From NCBI RefSeq assembly GCF_003148625.1, contig NZ_QGGO01000003.1:124001-188000 (forward strand): 64,000 nucleotides of DNA, written 5' to 3'. The notes beneath the pieces were generated by a model, which searched no databases, was not told the DNA's origin, and worked only from the letters and a program-made list of their open reading frames with translations. Shown piece after piece: positions 1 through 9,566 of the stretch. The first letter of the stretch is position 1; each line of letters opens with the position of its first letter. The translations under genes were made by a program, and so were the position numbers. This DNA comes from Arcicella aurantiaca (lineage in GTDB: Bacteria; Bacteroidota; Bacteroidia; Cytophagales; Spirosomataceae).

Positions 1-2
1 GA

Positions 3-701
3 GGAATTGCTCTCTCATTTGATGATAGATTTGTGAAAGAATGGACTGACCTCAAACCGCTTTTAAACAAATATAACGTAAAAGCTACATTTTATGTTAC
101 CCAACCTGATAGTCTTTCTGAGGAAGAGGTACAAATCTTACATGAGTTAAGAAAAGATGGTCATGAAATCGGATGTCACGGGGCGATGCACGTTCGGTCG
201 ATGTATTATATTTGGGATAATTCCTTAGAAAAATACATGGAAAATGAAATTTTTCACGCTTTGAAAACGATGAAAAAACAAGGATTTACTCCAAAAACGT
301 TTGCCCACCCAGGAGGTTCTCAAACTTGGTATTCCGACCGTGAGTTGCTTAAATATTTTACTCTTTTGCGTGACGTTTCTATGAAGTCTCGAAGTATTTT
401 AGGTTTTGATTATATCCGTGATTTGGAAAATATGGATGAAATTTATCATCAAAGAGATAATGCTCAGAAAGTGAATGCTTTATTGATTGATATAAGTGGC
501 AAATTGACAATTGAGGATATAAAAAAGGGTTTAGAAAGGACATCAAAAGAAGGCTCTGTAATGATGATGTTCGGACATAAACCACTGACAAAAACTACTC
601 AAAATCTGAATGAATATGGTTTTGATGTACAATTTTTAGAACAAATCTTGGCAGAAAGTGCTAAATTGAACCTGAAATCTTATACAATGCAAGAACTTTA
701 A
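3..701 (+). CDS. polysaccharide deacetylase family protein (CE4/NodB fold), 5' end outside window
   Basis: The reading frame is open from base 3, so the real start lies before the window; the GTG at 33 is only an internal codon. The first visible residues (GIALSFDD) are the NodB motif 1, whose aspartates are the catalytic base and a metal ligand. Motif 2, HGAMH (HxxxH metal ligands), lies near base 177. A FAHPGG segment sits where motif 3 is expected, and GHKP near the C terminus fits the last motif. Family members remove acetyl groups from polysaccharides or peptidoglycan; the substrate cannot be told here. Any signal peptide would be upstream. The RPP-type motif 3 is not canonical, so activity is likely but unproven. 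Confidence 0.8.
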   Translation, partial: GIALSFDDRFVKEWTDLKPLLNKYNVKATFYVTQPDSLSEEEVQILHELRKDGHEIGCHGAMHVRSMYYIWDNSLEKYMENEIFHALKTMKKQGFTPKTFAHPGGSQTWYSDRELLKYFTLLRDVSMKSRSILGFDYIRDLENMDEIYHQRDNAQKVNALLIDISGKLTIEDIKKGLERTSKEGSVMMMFGHKPLTKTTQNLNEYGFDVQFLEQILAESAKLNLKSYTMQEL

Positions 702-778
702 GCCTAATGTTTCTGCATTGAAATTAATTTTTATTTTATTAATCCGATGCCGAAGCATCGAGTTACAACAAACCCTTT

Positions 779-2152
779 ATGAAAAAACAAACTACCTTCA
801 TCACAACATTATTATTATCAGTTTCTTTGTCAGGTTTTTCGCAAGACAATGATTCTACCGTAATTCGCAAATTCTTCAATGAAGCACTCGGGAAAGGCAA
901 ATCTTATGAATGGCTACGTGAATTAACAACCAAGATTGGTCCAAGATTGAGTGGCTCAGAAGGAGCAAAAAAAGCAGTTTCTTGGGGTGAAAATCTTTTA
1001 AAGTCAGGTGGTTATGATAAAGTTTTCTTGCAAGACGTCATGGTTCCTCATTGGGTGCGTGGTAAAAAAGAAGAAGGCTATATTTTGAATGGAAAACAAA
1101 AAGTTACTGTGCCATTGGTTGCCTTGGGTGGGTCAATTGCTACGCCAGAAAAGGGAATTACTGCCGAAGTTATCGAAGTGAAAACTTTTCAAGAATTGCG
1201 TGATTTAGGCAAAGAGAAATGTCAAGGTAAAATCATTTTCTTTAATCGCCCGATGGATGCTACCAAAATCAATACTTTTGAGGCTTACGGACAGGCAGGC
1301 GACCAACGCCGTAGCGGGGCAAACGAGGCTTCTAAAATGGGAGCAATTGGCGTAATTATTCGTTCATTGAGTAGTACCGAAAACGATTTTCCACATACGG
1401 GTTCTATGCAATACGCTACGGGTGTTCCTTTGATTCCAGCGGCGGCGTTGAGTACCAATGCGGCTACTTTATTGAACAAAACCTTAAAAGAAAATCCCAA
1501 TCTTAAATTTTATTTCCGTCAATCTTGCGAATCTCTACCAGACGCTCCTTCGCATAACGTAGTGGCAGAAATTAAAGGCTCTGAAAAACCAGAAGAAATT
1601 ATTGTAGTGGGTGGACATTTGGATTCTTGGGATTTAGCACAAGGGGCTCATGACGACGGTACAGGAATTGCTCAGTCGATGGAGGTTTTGAGATTATTTA
1701 AAACTTTGGGAATCAGACCAAAACATACTTTGAGAGTGGTGTTGTTTATGAATGAAGAAAACGGAAATCGTGGAGGAATGAAATATGCTGATTTAGCGAA
1801 GGCAAATAACGAAAAACATATTTTTGCAATGGAGTCAGACAACGGAGGATTTACGCCAAGAGGTTTTGGTATTCAAGGAGGTTCGGCTGATATTGTGGTC
1901 AAATTACAAGGTTTCAAAACGCTTTTGTCTCCCTATGGTTTGAATGAAATCGAACGTGGTTCTGGCGGTGTTGATATTGGACCTCTTGCTCCACAAGGAA
2001 CAGTTTTGGTAGGTTTCAAGCCTGACCCTCAACGCTATTTTGAATATCATCATGCTTCAAATGACCGCTTTGAAACCGTTAATCAGCGTGAATTAGAAAT
2101 GGGAGCTGCCTCAATGGCTGCGATGATTTATTTGATTGATAAGAATTTTTGA
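779..2152 (+). CDS. secreted M28 family zinc aminopeptidase with PA-like domain
   Basis: This 457-residue protein starts with a signal peptide (about residues 1-22, ending GFSQ), so it is exported to the periplasm or beyond. Residues about 100-260 fit a protease-associated insert, and residues about 270-457 carry the M28 dinuclear zinc centre. Candidate ligands are H280 (HLDSWD), bridging D292 (AHDDGTG), the catalytic pair E326/E327 (MNEENGNRGG), D354 (ESDNGG) and H424/H425 (YHHASND). All five positions are intact, so it should be an active exopeptidase releasing amino acids from peptides. The gene starts 77 bases after the deacetylase. Its TGA stop lies inside the first unit of the repeat array that follows. 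Confidence 0.9.
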   Translation: MKKQTTFITTLLLSVSLSGFSQDNDSTVIRKFFNEALGKGKSYEWLRELTTKIGPRLSGSEGAKKAVSWGENLLKSGGYDKVFLQDVMVPHWVRGKKEEGYILNGKQKVTVPLVALGGSIATPEKGITAEVIEVKTFQELRDLGKEKCQGKIIFFNRPMDATKINTFEAYGQAGDQRRSGANEASKMGAIGVIIRSLSSTENDFPHTGSMQYATGVPLIPAAALSTNAATLLNKTLKENPNLKFYFRQSCESLPDAPSHNVVAEIKGSEKPEEIIVVGGHLDSWDLAQGAHDDGTGIAQSMEVLRLFKTLGIRPKHTLRVVLFMNEENGNRGGMKYADLAKANNEKHIFAMESDNGGFTPRGFGIQGGSADIVVKLQGFKTLLSPYGLNEIERGSGGVDIGPLAPQGTVLVGFKPDPQRYFEYHHASNDRFETVNQRELEMGAASMAAMIYLIDKNF

Positions 2153-2534
2153 GGATTTGATTTTTTTTGAGGATTTGATTTTTTTGAGGATTTGATTTTT
2201 TGAGGATTTGATTTTTTGAGGATTTGATTTTTTTGAGGATTTGGGTATTTGAGGATTTGATTTTTTTGAGGATTTGATTTTTTGAGGATTTGAGTATGTG
2301 AGGATATGGGTATTTGAAGATTTGATTTTTTAACTCAAATCCTCATATCCTCCAAACTCAAATCCTCATATCCTCAAATCCTCATATCCTCAAATCCTCC
2401 AAACACAAATCCTCACATCCTCAAATCCTCCAAACTCACATCCTCAAATCCTCCAAACTCACATCCTCACATCCTCATATCCTCAAAAAAATCAAATCCT
2501 CATATCCTCAAATACCCACATCCTCAAATCCTCC
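2148..2534. repeat. two-armed micro-repeat array between convergent genes
   Basis: From 2148 to about 2328 the + strand is a chain of GAGGATTTG-type units separated by T-runs (GAGGATTTGATTTTTT). From about 2333 to 2534 it is the reverse-complement text (CTCAAATCCTCATATCCT). The two arms form one very large imperfect inverted repeat centred near 2330. The stop codon of the peptidase lies in the first left unit, and the stop of the T9SS protein gene on the other strand directly abuts the last right unit. Both genes therefore read into GAGGATTTG units downstream. It could act as a bidirectional terminator or as an mRNA 3' stabiliser. No coding frame is supported here. Confidence 0.85.
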
Positions 2535-4418
2535 CTACTTCAACAACGTTACCGAACCTGTGAAATAATTGATTTCTCCATTTTTCATTTCAGCCACAAT
2601 TTTATAGGTAAATATATCTGGATTCATGGCTTTTCCTCTGAAATTGCCATCCCAACCATGCGAAGCATCAGCCGCTTGAAAGTTTTCATCTCGAAACACT
2701 AATTCTCCCCAACGGTCATAAATACTCATTTCTTGAATTTGTTTGACACACTTACTACTCATGATATACAAAATATCGTTCATCGAGTCGTTATTGGGTG
2801 AAAAAGCCGTAGGTACTAAAATTCCACATAAAACATTGACCGTAGTTGTAGCATAATTTACACATCTACTTCCAATGGCAGATACGCCAATGGTATATTT
2901 TGTAGAGGAAGGCGGTTTTGCCCAAGCACTGGCACAATTGCTACACGAAAGATAATCTTTGGGCGTCCATTGGTAATTGTAATTTCCCGTCGGAACAACA
3001 TCTACTGTGATAAAAGTGCTTTCATCTTTCTCGATTGTTACATTGGCGGGTACACTTGCTTTGAACGAATTTTCTACTTGAATACTCGCAGTTACAACAC
3101 TATCACACAAATTAGGACGCTTAATGGTGGTGATGAAAGTTCCTGCTTTTGTGTAAGTAGAATCTCCAATTGGCACTTTTTCTCCCGCACATATTGAGAA
3201 ACTTTTTGATACACGTGGTATCGGCACAATTTTTACATTTATTGTAAAAACACTATCACAAGCATTTGATGAAGTAATTGTCTTGAAATATGTTCCGTCT
3301 GAATTGTATGTGTCACCATGAAAATTTAGGGTATTGCCTTCGCAGATGTTAAAATTTTTAGTGATATAATTGATAGGATTAACGTTTAGATTCAGCGTAA
3401 TTACACTATCACAAAAAGCAGAATTGATTATTCTTTGGGTATATTGCCCCGAAGTGTTATAAGTAGTACCTCTAAAAACGTAACTTTCTCCTGCACATAT
3501 TGATTTATTGGTAATAGCAGGAATATCCGTTTTTTTAACGGTATAATTCATCTGCAAATTACAGCTTTGATTTAGGCTATTGTAAGGAGATAATTTTACA
3601 GAAAATTGTGTTCCTAAAACTGCACTTACCAAAATGCTACGAGTTGTTTCTCCTGTACTCCACAAATATTTTTCAAAACCTTCGGGGGCATCAAGCTGAA
3701 GCTGACCATTTCCATCGGCACATCCTGTTTCTGGTTGAATTTCAGATTTTAAGCAAGTAGCATTAAAATATGCGTAACCAAAATGAGACTTGCCTGTGCA
3801 TCCATGAACGGTTGCTTCTACGGTTAGGTTTTGTCCTACATAATTTCTTAAATCCACTGCAACCGTTGTCCAATTTCGATATTCTAAATCTCCTTGTCTC
3901 TTAAATCCATCAACAGATATACTGGCTTGAAGTTGCACATCATAAAAACTGCAAGTAATATTATTGCCATTACTGTCGAGAATTTTAACGCCAAATCCCG
4001 GTTTTTGATAAGAAGCATGACCTTTAGAATCATCTTGAAGTACAACCGCAAATTTGTATTGAAATAGCGTGTTTTCTTGATTTACGGTAAATGATTTCGT
4101 TAATCTATAAAAAGAACTTCCTTCTATAACGCTACCGAAACGGATGGAATAATTGCTTTCTGGAGCAACTTGGGGAATTATTTCATTGCTTATTTTGGGG
4201 TCATTGCCGCTACTTTTTTGCGTGATAATATGTCCTGTACCAGTTGTTCCTGTTACTTCTCCTGAGTAAATTGTACTTATGCCATTATCGGTTACTTTTC
4301 CATACGACAATACCCAACCAGCGGTAGAACCACTCTCAAAACCGCATTGAGTTTGTCCTATCACCGAATAATGCCCTAATAATAATAGTATCAATAGCCT
4401 AATAGTAAAGTTTCTCAT
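2535..4418 (-). CDS. secreted protein with gliding-motility/T9SS type B C-terminal domain
   Basis: I place the start at the ATG at 4418, giving 627 residues. The in-frame extension to 4445 adds nine charged residues before an otherwise clean signal peptide (MRNFTIRLLILLLLG...VIGQ). The N-terminal ~200 residues look like a carbohydrate-binding or MAM-like jelly roll (GFESG...GW opening). In the middle are three ~60-residue units, each with a SICAG/NICEG opening, a TY core and a CDSV close; the paired cysteines suggest disulphides. The last ~90 residues (PTAFSPNNDSMND, YDRWGELVF, GWDG, TYKI) are the gliding-associated C-terminal domain used for type IX secretion and surface attachment. It is probably an adhesin or sugar-binding surface protein; the ligand is unknown. 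Confidence 0.88.
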   Translation of the reverse strand: MRNFTIRLLILLLLGHYSVIGQTQCGFESGSTAGWVLSYGKVTDNGISTIYSGEVTGTTGTGHIITQKSSGNDPKISNEIIPQVAPESNYSIRFGSVIEGSSFYRLTKSFTVNQENTLFQYKFAVVLQDDSKGHASYQKPGFGVKILDSNGNNITCSFYDVQLQASISVDGFKRQGDLEYRNWTTVAVDLRNYVGQNLTVEATVHGCTGKSHFGYAYFNATCLKSEIQPETGCADGNGQLQLDAPEGFEKYLWSTGETTRSILVSAVLGTQFSVKLSPYNSLNQSCNLQMNYTVKKTDIPAITNKSICAGESYVFRGTTYNTSGQYTQRIINSAFCDSVITLNLNVNPINYITKNFNICEGNTLNFHGDTYNSDGTYFKTITSSNACDSVFTINVKIVPIPRVSKSFSICAGEKVPIGDSTYTKAGTFITTIKRPNLCDSVVTASIQVENSFKASVPANVTIEKDESTFITVDVVPTGNYNYQWTPKDYLSCSNCASAWAKPPSSTKYTIGVSAIGSRCVNYATTTVNVLCGILVPTAFSPNNDSMNDILYIMSSKCVKQIQEMSIYDRWGELVFRDENFQAADASHGWDGNFRGKAMNPDIFTYKIVAEMKNGEINYFTGSVTLLK

Positions 4419-4872
4419 TCCATTTTTTTTTCTTAGAATACACAAATATTTTAGAACTTATTGCGTAGTAATCAGTAGTTTGGAAGGGCAGAAGAATTAA
4501 AATTGTGCTAAAGAGAATTATTCAATTTGTATGTACTATTGAAATAAATTGATGAATGGAATAGAATTATACGCCTATGATTGTGAATGAATGTCAAATT
4601 TGCGAAATGAATTTTACAGATAACTATATCACTCAATTCCTTTCTGCTTAGACAGAATAATAGAATAAACCGTTGCAGCTAAAGTGATATATAATTCTTT
4701 AAGAAATTTACTAAAAAACTCGTTAGTATTTACAAGATAATCTAAATATAGTGACATAAGTCAGGAAATAATCTGTAAATAAATGAGTATCTTTGTCGAA
4801 TTACAAAGATGCAAATTTTGTTTAAAAAGCCTTTTTTGCAAACTGTTCACCAAACCACGACTAAGACTAATC
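4419..4872. other. 454-base divergent intergenic region
   Basis: AT-rich, with no coding frame I can support. It must hold the promoters of the T9SS protein (leftward) and the desaturase (rightward). A TATCTTTG at 4789-4796 matches the Bacteroidota -7 element TAnnTTTG and would place the desaturase transcript start near 4803. I see no good TTG element 20 bases upstream of it. Confidence 0.5.
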
Positions 4873-5850
4873 ATGGAAAAGCTAAATCAAAGAATTGAAG
4901 TAATGAACCACCTTGCCCTTGGTATGGACGGTATTGTGGATAAATACTTGATTCCGATAGAAACCAACTGGCAACCTTCAGATTTTCTGCCAGACCCATC
5001 AAAGGACTCTTTTTTTGATGAGGTGAAAGAAATTCAACAAGCTGCACGTGAATTACCTTATGATTATTGGGCTGTATTAATTGGTGATATGATTACTGAG
5101 GAGGCTTTGCCAACTTATGAATCATCAATTATGGTGGTACAAGGTGTTGATATGATTAACGAACCACAAGGTTGGGCTCGTTGGACTCGTGCTTGGACGG
5201 CTGAAGAAAATCGACACGGTGATTTATTGAATAAGTACATTTATCTTTCGGGAAGAGTAAATATGAAAGCCGTTGAGACTTCAACGCAATATTTAATTGC
5301 TGACGGTTTTGATATTAAAACGGATGACGACCCTTACAAAACATTCGTTTATACTTCTTTCCAAGAATTAGCAACTAATATCTCTCACCGTAGAACAGGA
5401 AGTTTAGCTAAAAAACATGGAAACAATTCTTTAGCGAAAATGTGTGCCATGATTGCTGCCGATGAAATGCGTCACCATAAAGCATACAAGAGTTTTATTA
5501 CAAGTATTTTTGAACTTGACCCTTCTGATATGATGGTTGCTTTTGCTGATATGATGAAGCAAAAAATCGTTATGCCTGCTCACTTTTTACGTGAATTGAA
5601 TGGTGAAAAAGGTGGAATTTATGGTCACTTCTCTGATGCAGCTCAACGTTTAGGCGTTTATACAGGAAAAGACTATATTGATATTTTAGAGATATTGTTG
5701 AACGATTGGAATATCTCAACGATGACAGGATTGAATAGTGCGGCAGAAAAAGCTCAAGATTATTTAATGCGTTTACCTGACCGTTTAACTCGTTTGACTG
5801 AAAGAATTAAAGTCCCAGAATTGGAATATAAATTCTCTTGGGTTGACTAA
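4873..5850 (+). CDS. acyl-ACP desaturase (stearoyl-ACP desaturase type, soluble diiron)
   Basis: The protein puts a double bond into acyl chains on acyl carrier protein, for membrane unsaturated fatty acids. I choose the ATG at 4873 (325 residues). A longer frame opens at 4783, but the likely promoter -7 element at 4789-4796 falls inside it, and its extra ~30 residues are Cys/Phe-rich with no family match. The two ferritin-like diiron motifs are intact: EENRHG at residues 111-116 and DEMRHH at 197-202. Length and motifs fit the bacterial FAB2/DesA family. The gene stands alone and is followed by hairpins. Confidence 0.92.
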   Translation: MEKLNQRIEVMNHLALGMDGIVDKYLIPIETNWQPSDFLPDPSKDSFFDEVKEIQQAARELPYDYWAVLIGDMITEEALPTYESSIMVVQGVDMINEPQGWARWTRAWTAEENRHGDLLNKYIYLSGRVNMKAVETSTQYLIADGFDIKTDDDPYKTFVYTSFQELATNISHRRTGSLAKKHGNNSLAKMCAMIAADEMRHHKAYKSFITSIFELDPSDMMVAFADMMKQKIVMPAHFLRELNGEKGGIYGHFSDAAQRLGVYTGKDYIDILEILLNDWNISTMTGLNSAAEKAQDYLMRLPDRLTRLTERIKVPELEYKFSWVD

Positions 5851-5856
5851 AATTGT

Positions 5857-5880
5857 ATTACGGACAGCCTTGTCCGTAAT
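5857..5880. repeat. perfect 10-bp hairpin after the desaturase gene
   Basis: ATTACGGACA and TGTCCGTAAT are separated by GCCT. There is no T-run, so it is more likely an interspersed hairpin or mRNA 3' structure than an intrinsic terminator. Confidence 0.7.
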
Positions 5881-6009
5881 AATTAAAATTCTCTTTCGAC
5901 AAGGTGTCCCCGACTAAAACCAAGTCTTTTAGAATAATCCTTTAAACTGAAATTTTATCAACGTTCTATTACTTTATATCTCAAAACAGGAAGTTTAAAC
6001 AGGTTCATA

Positions 6010-6047
6010 GAAAAAGGGTAGGAGTTTAAAACTTCTACCCTTTTTTA
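6010..6047. terminator. bidirectional intrinsic terminator, desaturase / fbp
   Basis: An A-run plus GGGTAGGAG arm pairs with CTTCTACCC followed by TTTTTT, with one G-T wobble. A-run on one side and T-run on the other let it stop transcripts from both convergent genes. Confidence 0.85.
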
Positions 6048-6076
6048 TATCTTTGAATTACCCTAAAAAATAACCA

Positions 6077-7114
6077 TTAAATATTAGCTAATTGTTTAAT
6101 AACCGACTCATGATGTTCCATGATTTTATTTCCTAATTTATCAATTAAACAATCAGAACCTAAATAAGCCATACTTCTTTGGTGAACTTCTGTTGGGGCA
6201 ATATCCAAAATATCTTTTTGTCCATCTGTTGCTTTTCCGCCTGCTTGTTCAATGACAAAAGCCAATGGATAACATTCATAAAATAAACGCAATTTCCCAT
6301 TTTGTGCTTTGCGAGTAGGAGGGTACAAATAAATGCCACCTTTCAATAAATTTCGGTGAAAATCTCCAACTAAAGAACCAATATAACGAGCCATACAACC
6401 CGCCTCTTGTCGCATTTCTTGAATAAACTCTTTAATTGGATTGTCAAATTCATCAAAATATGCCTCATTGACCGAATAAATTTTCCCATCTTTCGGCATC
6501 TGCATTTCGGCGTGAGATAAGAAATATTCTCCCAAAGAGTTTTCGTAAGTGAAACCATTTACCCCTTTGCCAGTGGTATAAACCATGATAGTCGATGAAC
6601 CATAAAGAATATATCCTGCGGCAATTTGTTTGCGTCCACCTTGTAGAAAATCCTCTTTTGTGGCAGGTGTTCCGATTGGGCTAACCCTTCTATAAATTGA
6701 GAAAATCGTTCCGATAGAAACGTTTACATCAATATTTGATGAACCATCAAGCGGGTCCATTGCCACTACATATTTAGCATTAAGATTCCCCGTTTGGATA
6801 ATTTCGTCATCTTCTTCTGACAAAATTCCAACTACTTGCCCGCCATTTATCAATGCTCTGATAAAACGAATATTAGCAATAACATCTAATTTTTGTTGGG
6901 ATTCTCCTTGCACATTTTCACGCCCCAAAGCTCCCGTAATATCAATAAGTCCAGCTCGATTGATTTCACGATTGATAATTTTGGAAGCAAGAGCAATGTC
7001 TCTCAGCAACTGTGAAAGTTCACCCGTTGCATAAGGAAATGCTTCTTGTTGACGCATAATAAAGCGGTCAAGTGTGATGCCTACTGGAAGAGCTAAATTA
7101 TTATCTTGCTGCAT
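6077..7114 (-). CDS. fbp: fructose-1,6-bisphosphatase, class I
   Basis: This enzyme hydrolyses fructose 1,6-bisphosphate to fructose 6-phosphate, the committed step of gluconeogenesis in the cytoplasm. The 345-residue length is typical of class I enzymes. The metal-binding signature is clear: acidic EEDD near residues 100-103 and [10 protein letters not shown] at 120-129. Conserved sugar-phosphate-binding segments follow ([18 protein letters not shown]). It sits next to PEP carboxykinase on the same strand, 257 bases downstream of it, which fits a shared gluconeogenic role, though the long gap suggests its own promoter. No copy of the AGCGAA palindrome is seen upstream. Confidence 0.96.
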   Translation of the reverse strand: MQQDNNLALPVGITLDRFIMRQQEAFPYATGELSQLLRDIALASKIINREINRAGLIDITGALGRENVQGESQQKLDVIANIRFIRALINGGQVVGILSEEDDEIIQTGNLNAKYVVAMDPLDGSSNIDVNVSIGTIFSIYRRVSPIGTPATKEDFLQGGRKQIAAGYILYGSSTIMVYTTGKGVNGFTYENSLGEYFLSHAEMQMPKDGKIYSVNEAYFDEFDNPIKEFIQEMRQEAGCMARYIGSLVGDFHRNLLKGGIYLYPPTRKAQNGKLRLFYECYPLAFVIEQAGGKATDGQKDILDIAPTEVHQRSMAYLGSDCLIDKLGNKIMEHHESVIKQLANI

Positions 7115-7141
7115 ATTGATTGGTTTGGAGAATTATTTATG

Positions 7142-7172
7142 GAATAGCCAACGTTTCAAACATTGGCTATTC
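7142..7172 (-). promoter_or_regulatory. hairpin in the fbp 5' leader
   Basis: A 15-base arm starting GAATAGCCAACG pairs with the 15 bases at 7158-7172 (one mismatch) around a 1-base loop. It ends about 28 bases before the fbp start codon and so would lie in the leader. Function is unknown; it could modulate translation or simply be an interspersed hairpin. Confidence 0.45.
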
Positions 7173-7371
7173 TCAGCCTCAAATTTTACCTATTATTCTT
7201 TAAAAGCCTCCCTGTACCATTATGTTGCTTATAATTTGTGGTTTATTATGCGTTGAAAAATAACATAATTCTGCTCTACAAACATTTTGCAAGGAAATAG
7301 ATAAGGATAAAACAGGACAAACATTTTTAGTTTTTATCAGTTTTATTCATAAAGCCTTGTCGAATAAATAA

Positions 7372-8949
7372 TTACTTGATAATTCTTTGGTAATTTTCTT
7401 CAAATGCAATCGCTAATTCTTTTGCTTTTTGGTCATAAGCCACTTTATCGTTCCAAGTATTGCGTGGGTTTAATATTTCTTCTGGAACATTTGGGCATCT
7501 CTGAGGAATTTCTAAACCAAATATTTCATGTTTGGTAAATGGTATTCTGTCAAAATCTCCTGTTAGTGCCGCTCTAATCATGGTACGAGTAAAAGGTAAT
7601 TTCATTCTTGAGCCAATGCCATACCCACCACCTGACCAACCTGTATTTACTAACCAAACTTTTACATTGCCCGACTTGATTTTTTCGCCTAATAAATCAG
7701 CATATTTTTTGGGGGCAAGTGGTAAAAATGCTGCTCCAAAACAAGCTGAAAATGTTGCTTGAGGCTCTTTAATACCCATTTCTGTTCCTGCCAATTTTGA
7801 GGTATAACCCGCAACAAAATAGTACATGGCTTGCTCAACGCTCAATTTTGAAATTGGCGGTAAAACACCAAAAGCGTCTGCCGTGAGGAAGAAAATATTT
7901 TGGGGAGCTTTGCCAATTGATGGCACTGCTACATTTGGAATATAGTTGATTGGGTAAGCCGTTCTGGTATTTTCAGTTACCGATTGATTGCTATAATCGA
8001 CGGTCGTGCTGTCGCCAATAAATCTGGTATTTTCTAAAATTGCTCCGTAACGAATTGCTCCAAAAATCTCAGGCTCTTGTTCTTGGCTCAAATTGACCAC
8101 TTTTGCATAACAGCCTCCTTCAAAATTGAAAACTTCGTTATCGTCCCAACCGTGTTCATCGTCGCCAATGAGTTTTCGGTATGGGTCGGCTGAAAGCGTA
8201 GTTTTTCCTGTTCCTGATAAACCAAAGAATAAAGCGGTGTCGCCATCTTGCCCAATATTGGCAGAACAGTGCATTGATAAAACCTTTTTTTCTTCTGGTA
8301 AAACATAGTTTAGAACCGTGAAAATCCCTTTTTTCATTTCTCCAGCGTAAGCAGTTCCACCAATTAAAATGATTTTTTTAGTAAAATCAATAATCGTAAA
8401 ATTTCCTTGTCGAGTGCCGTCTGTAATTGGGTTTGCTTCAAATTCTGGAATATTCAGAATAGTCCATTCGGGTTCAAATTTTTCAATTTCTTCGTCTATT
8501 GGACGTAAGAAAAGATGATTGCAAAATAAATTGTGCCATGCTAAAGTATTGATAACGAGAATGTTTGTTCTGTGTTTTTCAGAGGCACAAGCATAAGCAT
8601 AACGAGCGTACAGTTTTTTATTCGCAGCAAATTCGAGCATTTTCTTGTATAAATTATCGAATTTATCAGCATTAAAAGCTTGATTGATTTCGCCCCAAGC
8701 TACGGTGTCAGCAGTTTTGTCGTCGTAAACCACAAATTTATCCTTAGGAGAACGCCCCGTGAATTTACCTGTATCACACATAAATGCCCCTGTGTCTGTC
8801 AATACACCCTCGCCATTCTGTAAAGCTTCGTCTATCAAAGTTGAAACTCTTAGATTTAGATGAATATCTGCGTGCAAACTAAATATTGGATGATTTACAA
8901 TATGGTTAGCCGTCTTGCTTAGGTCTGTCATAAGAATGTCGTGTTTCAT
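7372..8949 (-). CDS. pckA: phosphoenolpyruvate carboxykinase (ATP)
   Basis: It converts oxaloacetate and ATP to phosphoenolpyruvate, CO2 and ADP, feeding gluconeogenesis from acetate-derived C4 acids. The 525-residue protein has TGRSPKDKF (substrate site, residues 64-72), the kinase P-loop GLSGTGKTTLS (243-253) and the metal-binding GDDEHGWDD (262-270), all typical of the ATP-dependent family. The ATG at 8949 is used; a second ATG six codons in is also possible. A Bacteroidota promoter and an AGCGAAATTTCGCT palindrome lie about 60-105 bases upstream, matching the malate synthase promoter. This links it to the glyoxylate shunt regulon. Confidence 0.97.
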   Translation of the reverse strand: MKHDILMTDLSKTANHIVNHPIFSLHADIHLNLRVSTLIDEALQNGEGVLTDTGAFMCDTGKFTGRSPKDKFVVYDDKTADTVAWGEINQAFNADKFDNLYKKMLEFAANKKLYARYAYACASEKHRTNILVINTLAWHNLFCNHLFLRPIDEEIEKFEPEWTILNIPEFEANPITDGTRQGNFTIIDFTKKIILIGGTAYAGEMKKGIFTVLNYVLPEEKKVLSMHCSANIGQDGDTALFFGLSGTGKTTLSADPYRKLIGDDEHGWDDNEVFNFEGGCYAKVVNLSQEQEPEIFGAIRYGAILENTRFIGDSTTVDYSNQSVTENTRTAYPINYIPNVAVPSIGKAPQNIFFLTADAFGVLPPISKLSVEQAMYYFVAGYTSKLAGTEMGIKEPQATFSACFGAAFLPLAPKKYADLLGEKIKSGNVKVWLVNTGWSGGGYGIGSRMKLPFTRTMIRAALTGDFDRIPFTKHEIFGLEIPQRCPNVPEEILNPRNTWNDKVAYDQKAKELAIAFEENYQRIIK

Positions 8950-9011
8950 CGTTTCATTTTTTTAGATTTCCAATTTTCACTAAAGAGAAGCTCCTTTCTT
9001 TAATTATGATG

Positions 9012-9042
9012 CAAAGATATTGTTGCGGAATAATTAAATCAA
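9012..9042 (-). promoter_or_regulatory. pckA promoter (TTG-N20-TATCTTTG)
   Basis: Read on the minus strand, TTG at 9042-9040 is followed by 20 bases and TATCTTTG at 9019-9012. This matches the known Bacteroidota consensus (-33 TTTG, -7 TAnnTTTG). Transcription should start near 9005, giving a leader of about 57 bases. Confidence 0.7.
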
Positions 9043-9055
9043 GCGAAATTTCGCT
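9042..9055. promoter_or_regulatory. operator palindrome AGCGAAATTTCGCT at pckA
   Basis: A perfect 14-bp palindrome overlapping the -33 TTG of the pckA promoter. The same word with a different centre occurs at malate synthase (15863-15876) and before the XRE regulator gene (15977-15990). It is probably the binding site of that regulator. Confidence 0.7.
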
Positions 9056-9566
9056 AAATATAATATTTTCACAATAATCTTTGAAAAGTGCAAATAAATG
9101 ATGGTATGGTACTTCTGTTTCCTTTTTCTCAAAGGATAAAATTTAGAATAATTGTATTTTTTGAAGGTGGATTTTGAACACATACGTATAAGCTTTTCAA
9201 AAAAATGAAGAAGACATCATTGCTCAATAACGTATATGACTAAACATTTCATCCTTTTTTATTCCTATAATTGATGTATTTCAATGGCTTTTTTTATAGA
9301 AAATAAGGCTTTGAAAAAAATGACAGTCCAATAATTTACGAGTGTCTGCAATTTTCAACGTCAGTACGATTTGTGTTTGAACTATGTAATTGCTCTTGAT
9401 ATATTTATAATAACACCAAATAATTAGGAATAAAACAAGATTTTAATCTTGATAAAGTCACATTTTTCAATTTAAAAGTCATGTAAATTCATTAAAAAGG
9501 GTGTTTTATTAACACAAATATTTCAAAACACATAAAATCGGAAACTGTCATCCGTTCTTAAATTCT
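9056..9566. other. intergenic region, 511 bases
   Basis: AT-rich, with no coding frame longer than a few codons that I can support. It holds the unseen promoter of the TonB receptor. The only structure seen is a small palindrome (AAGATTTTAATCTT) near 9440. I see no second operator copy. Confidence 0.5.

Noticed and set aside
2148-2534. CRISPR array
   Set aside because: Units are short, contiguous and without unique spacers, and the two halves are inverted relative to each other.
4783-4872. Longer N terminus for the acyl-ACP desaturase
   Set aside because: The extra residues have no family match and the likely promoter -7 element (4789-4796) lies inside them.
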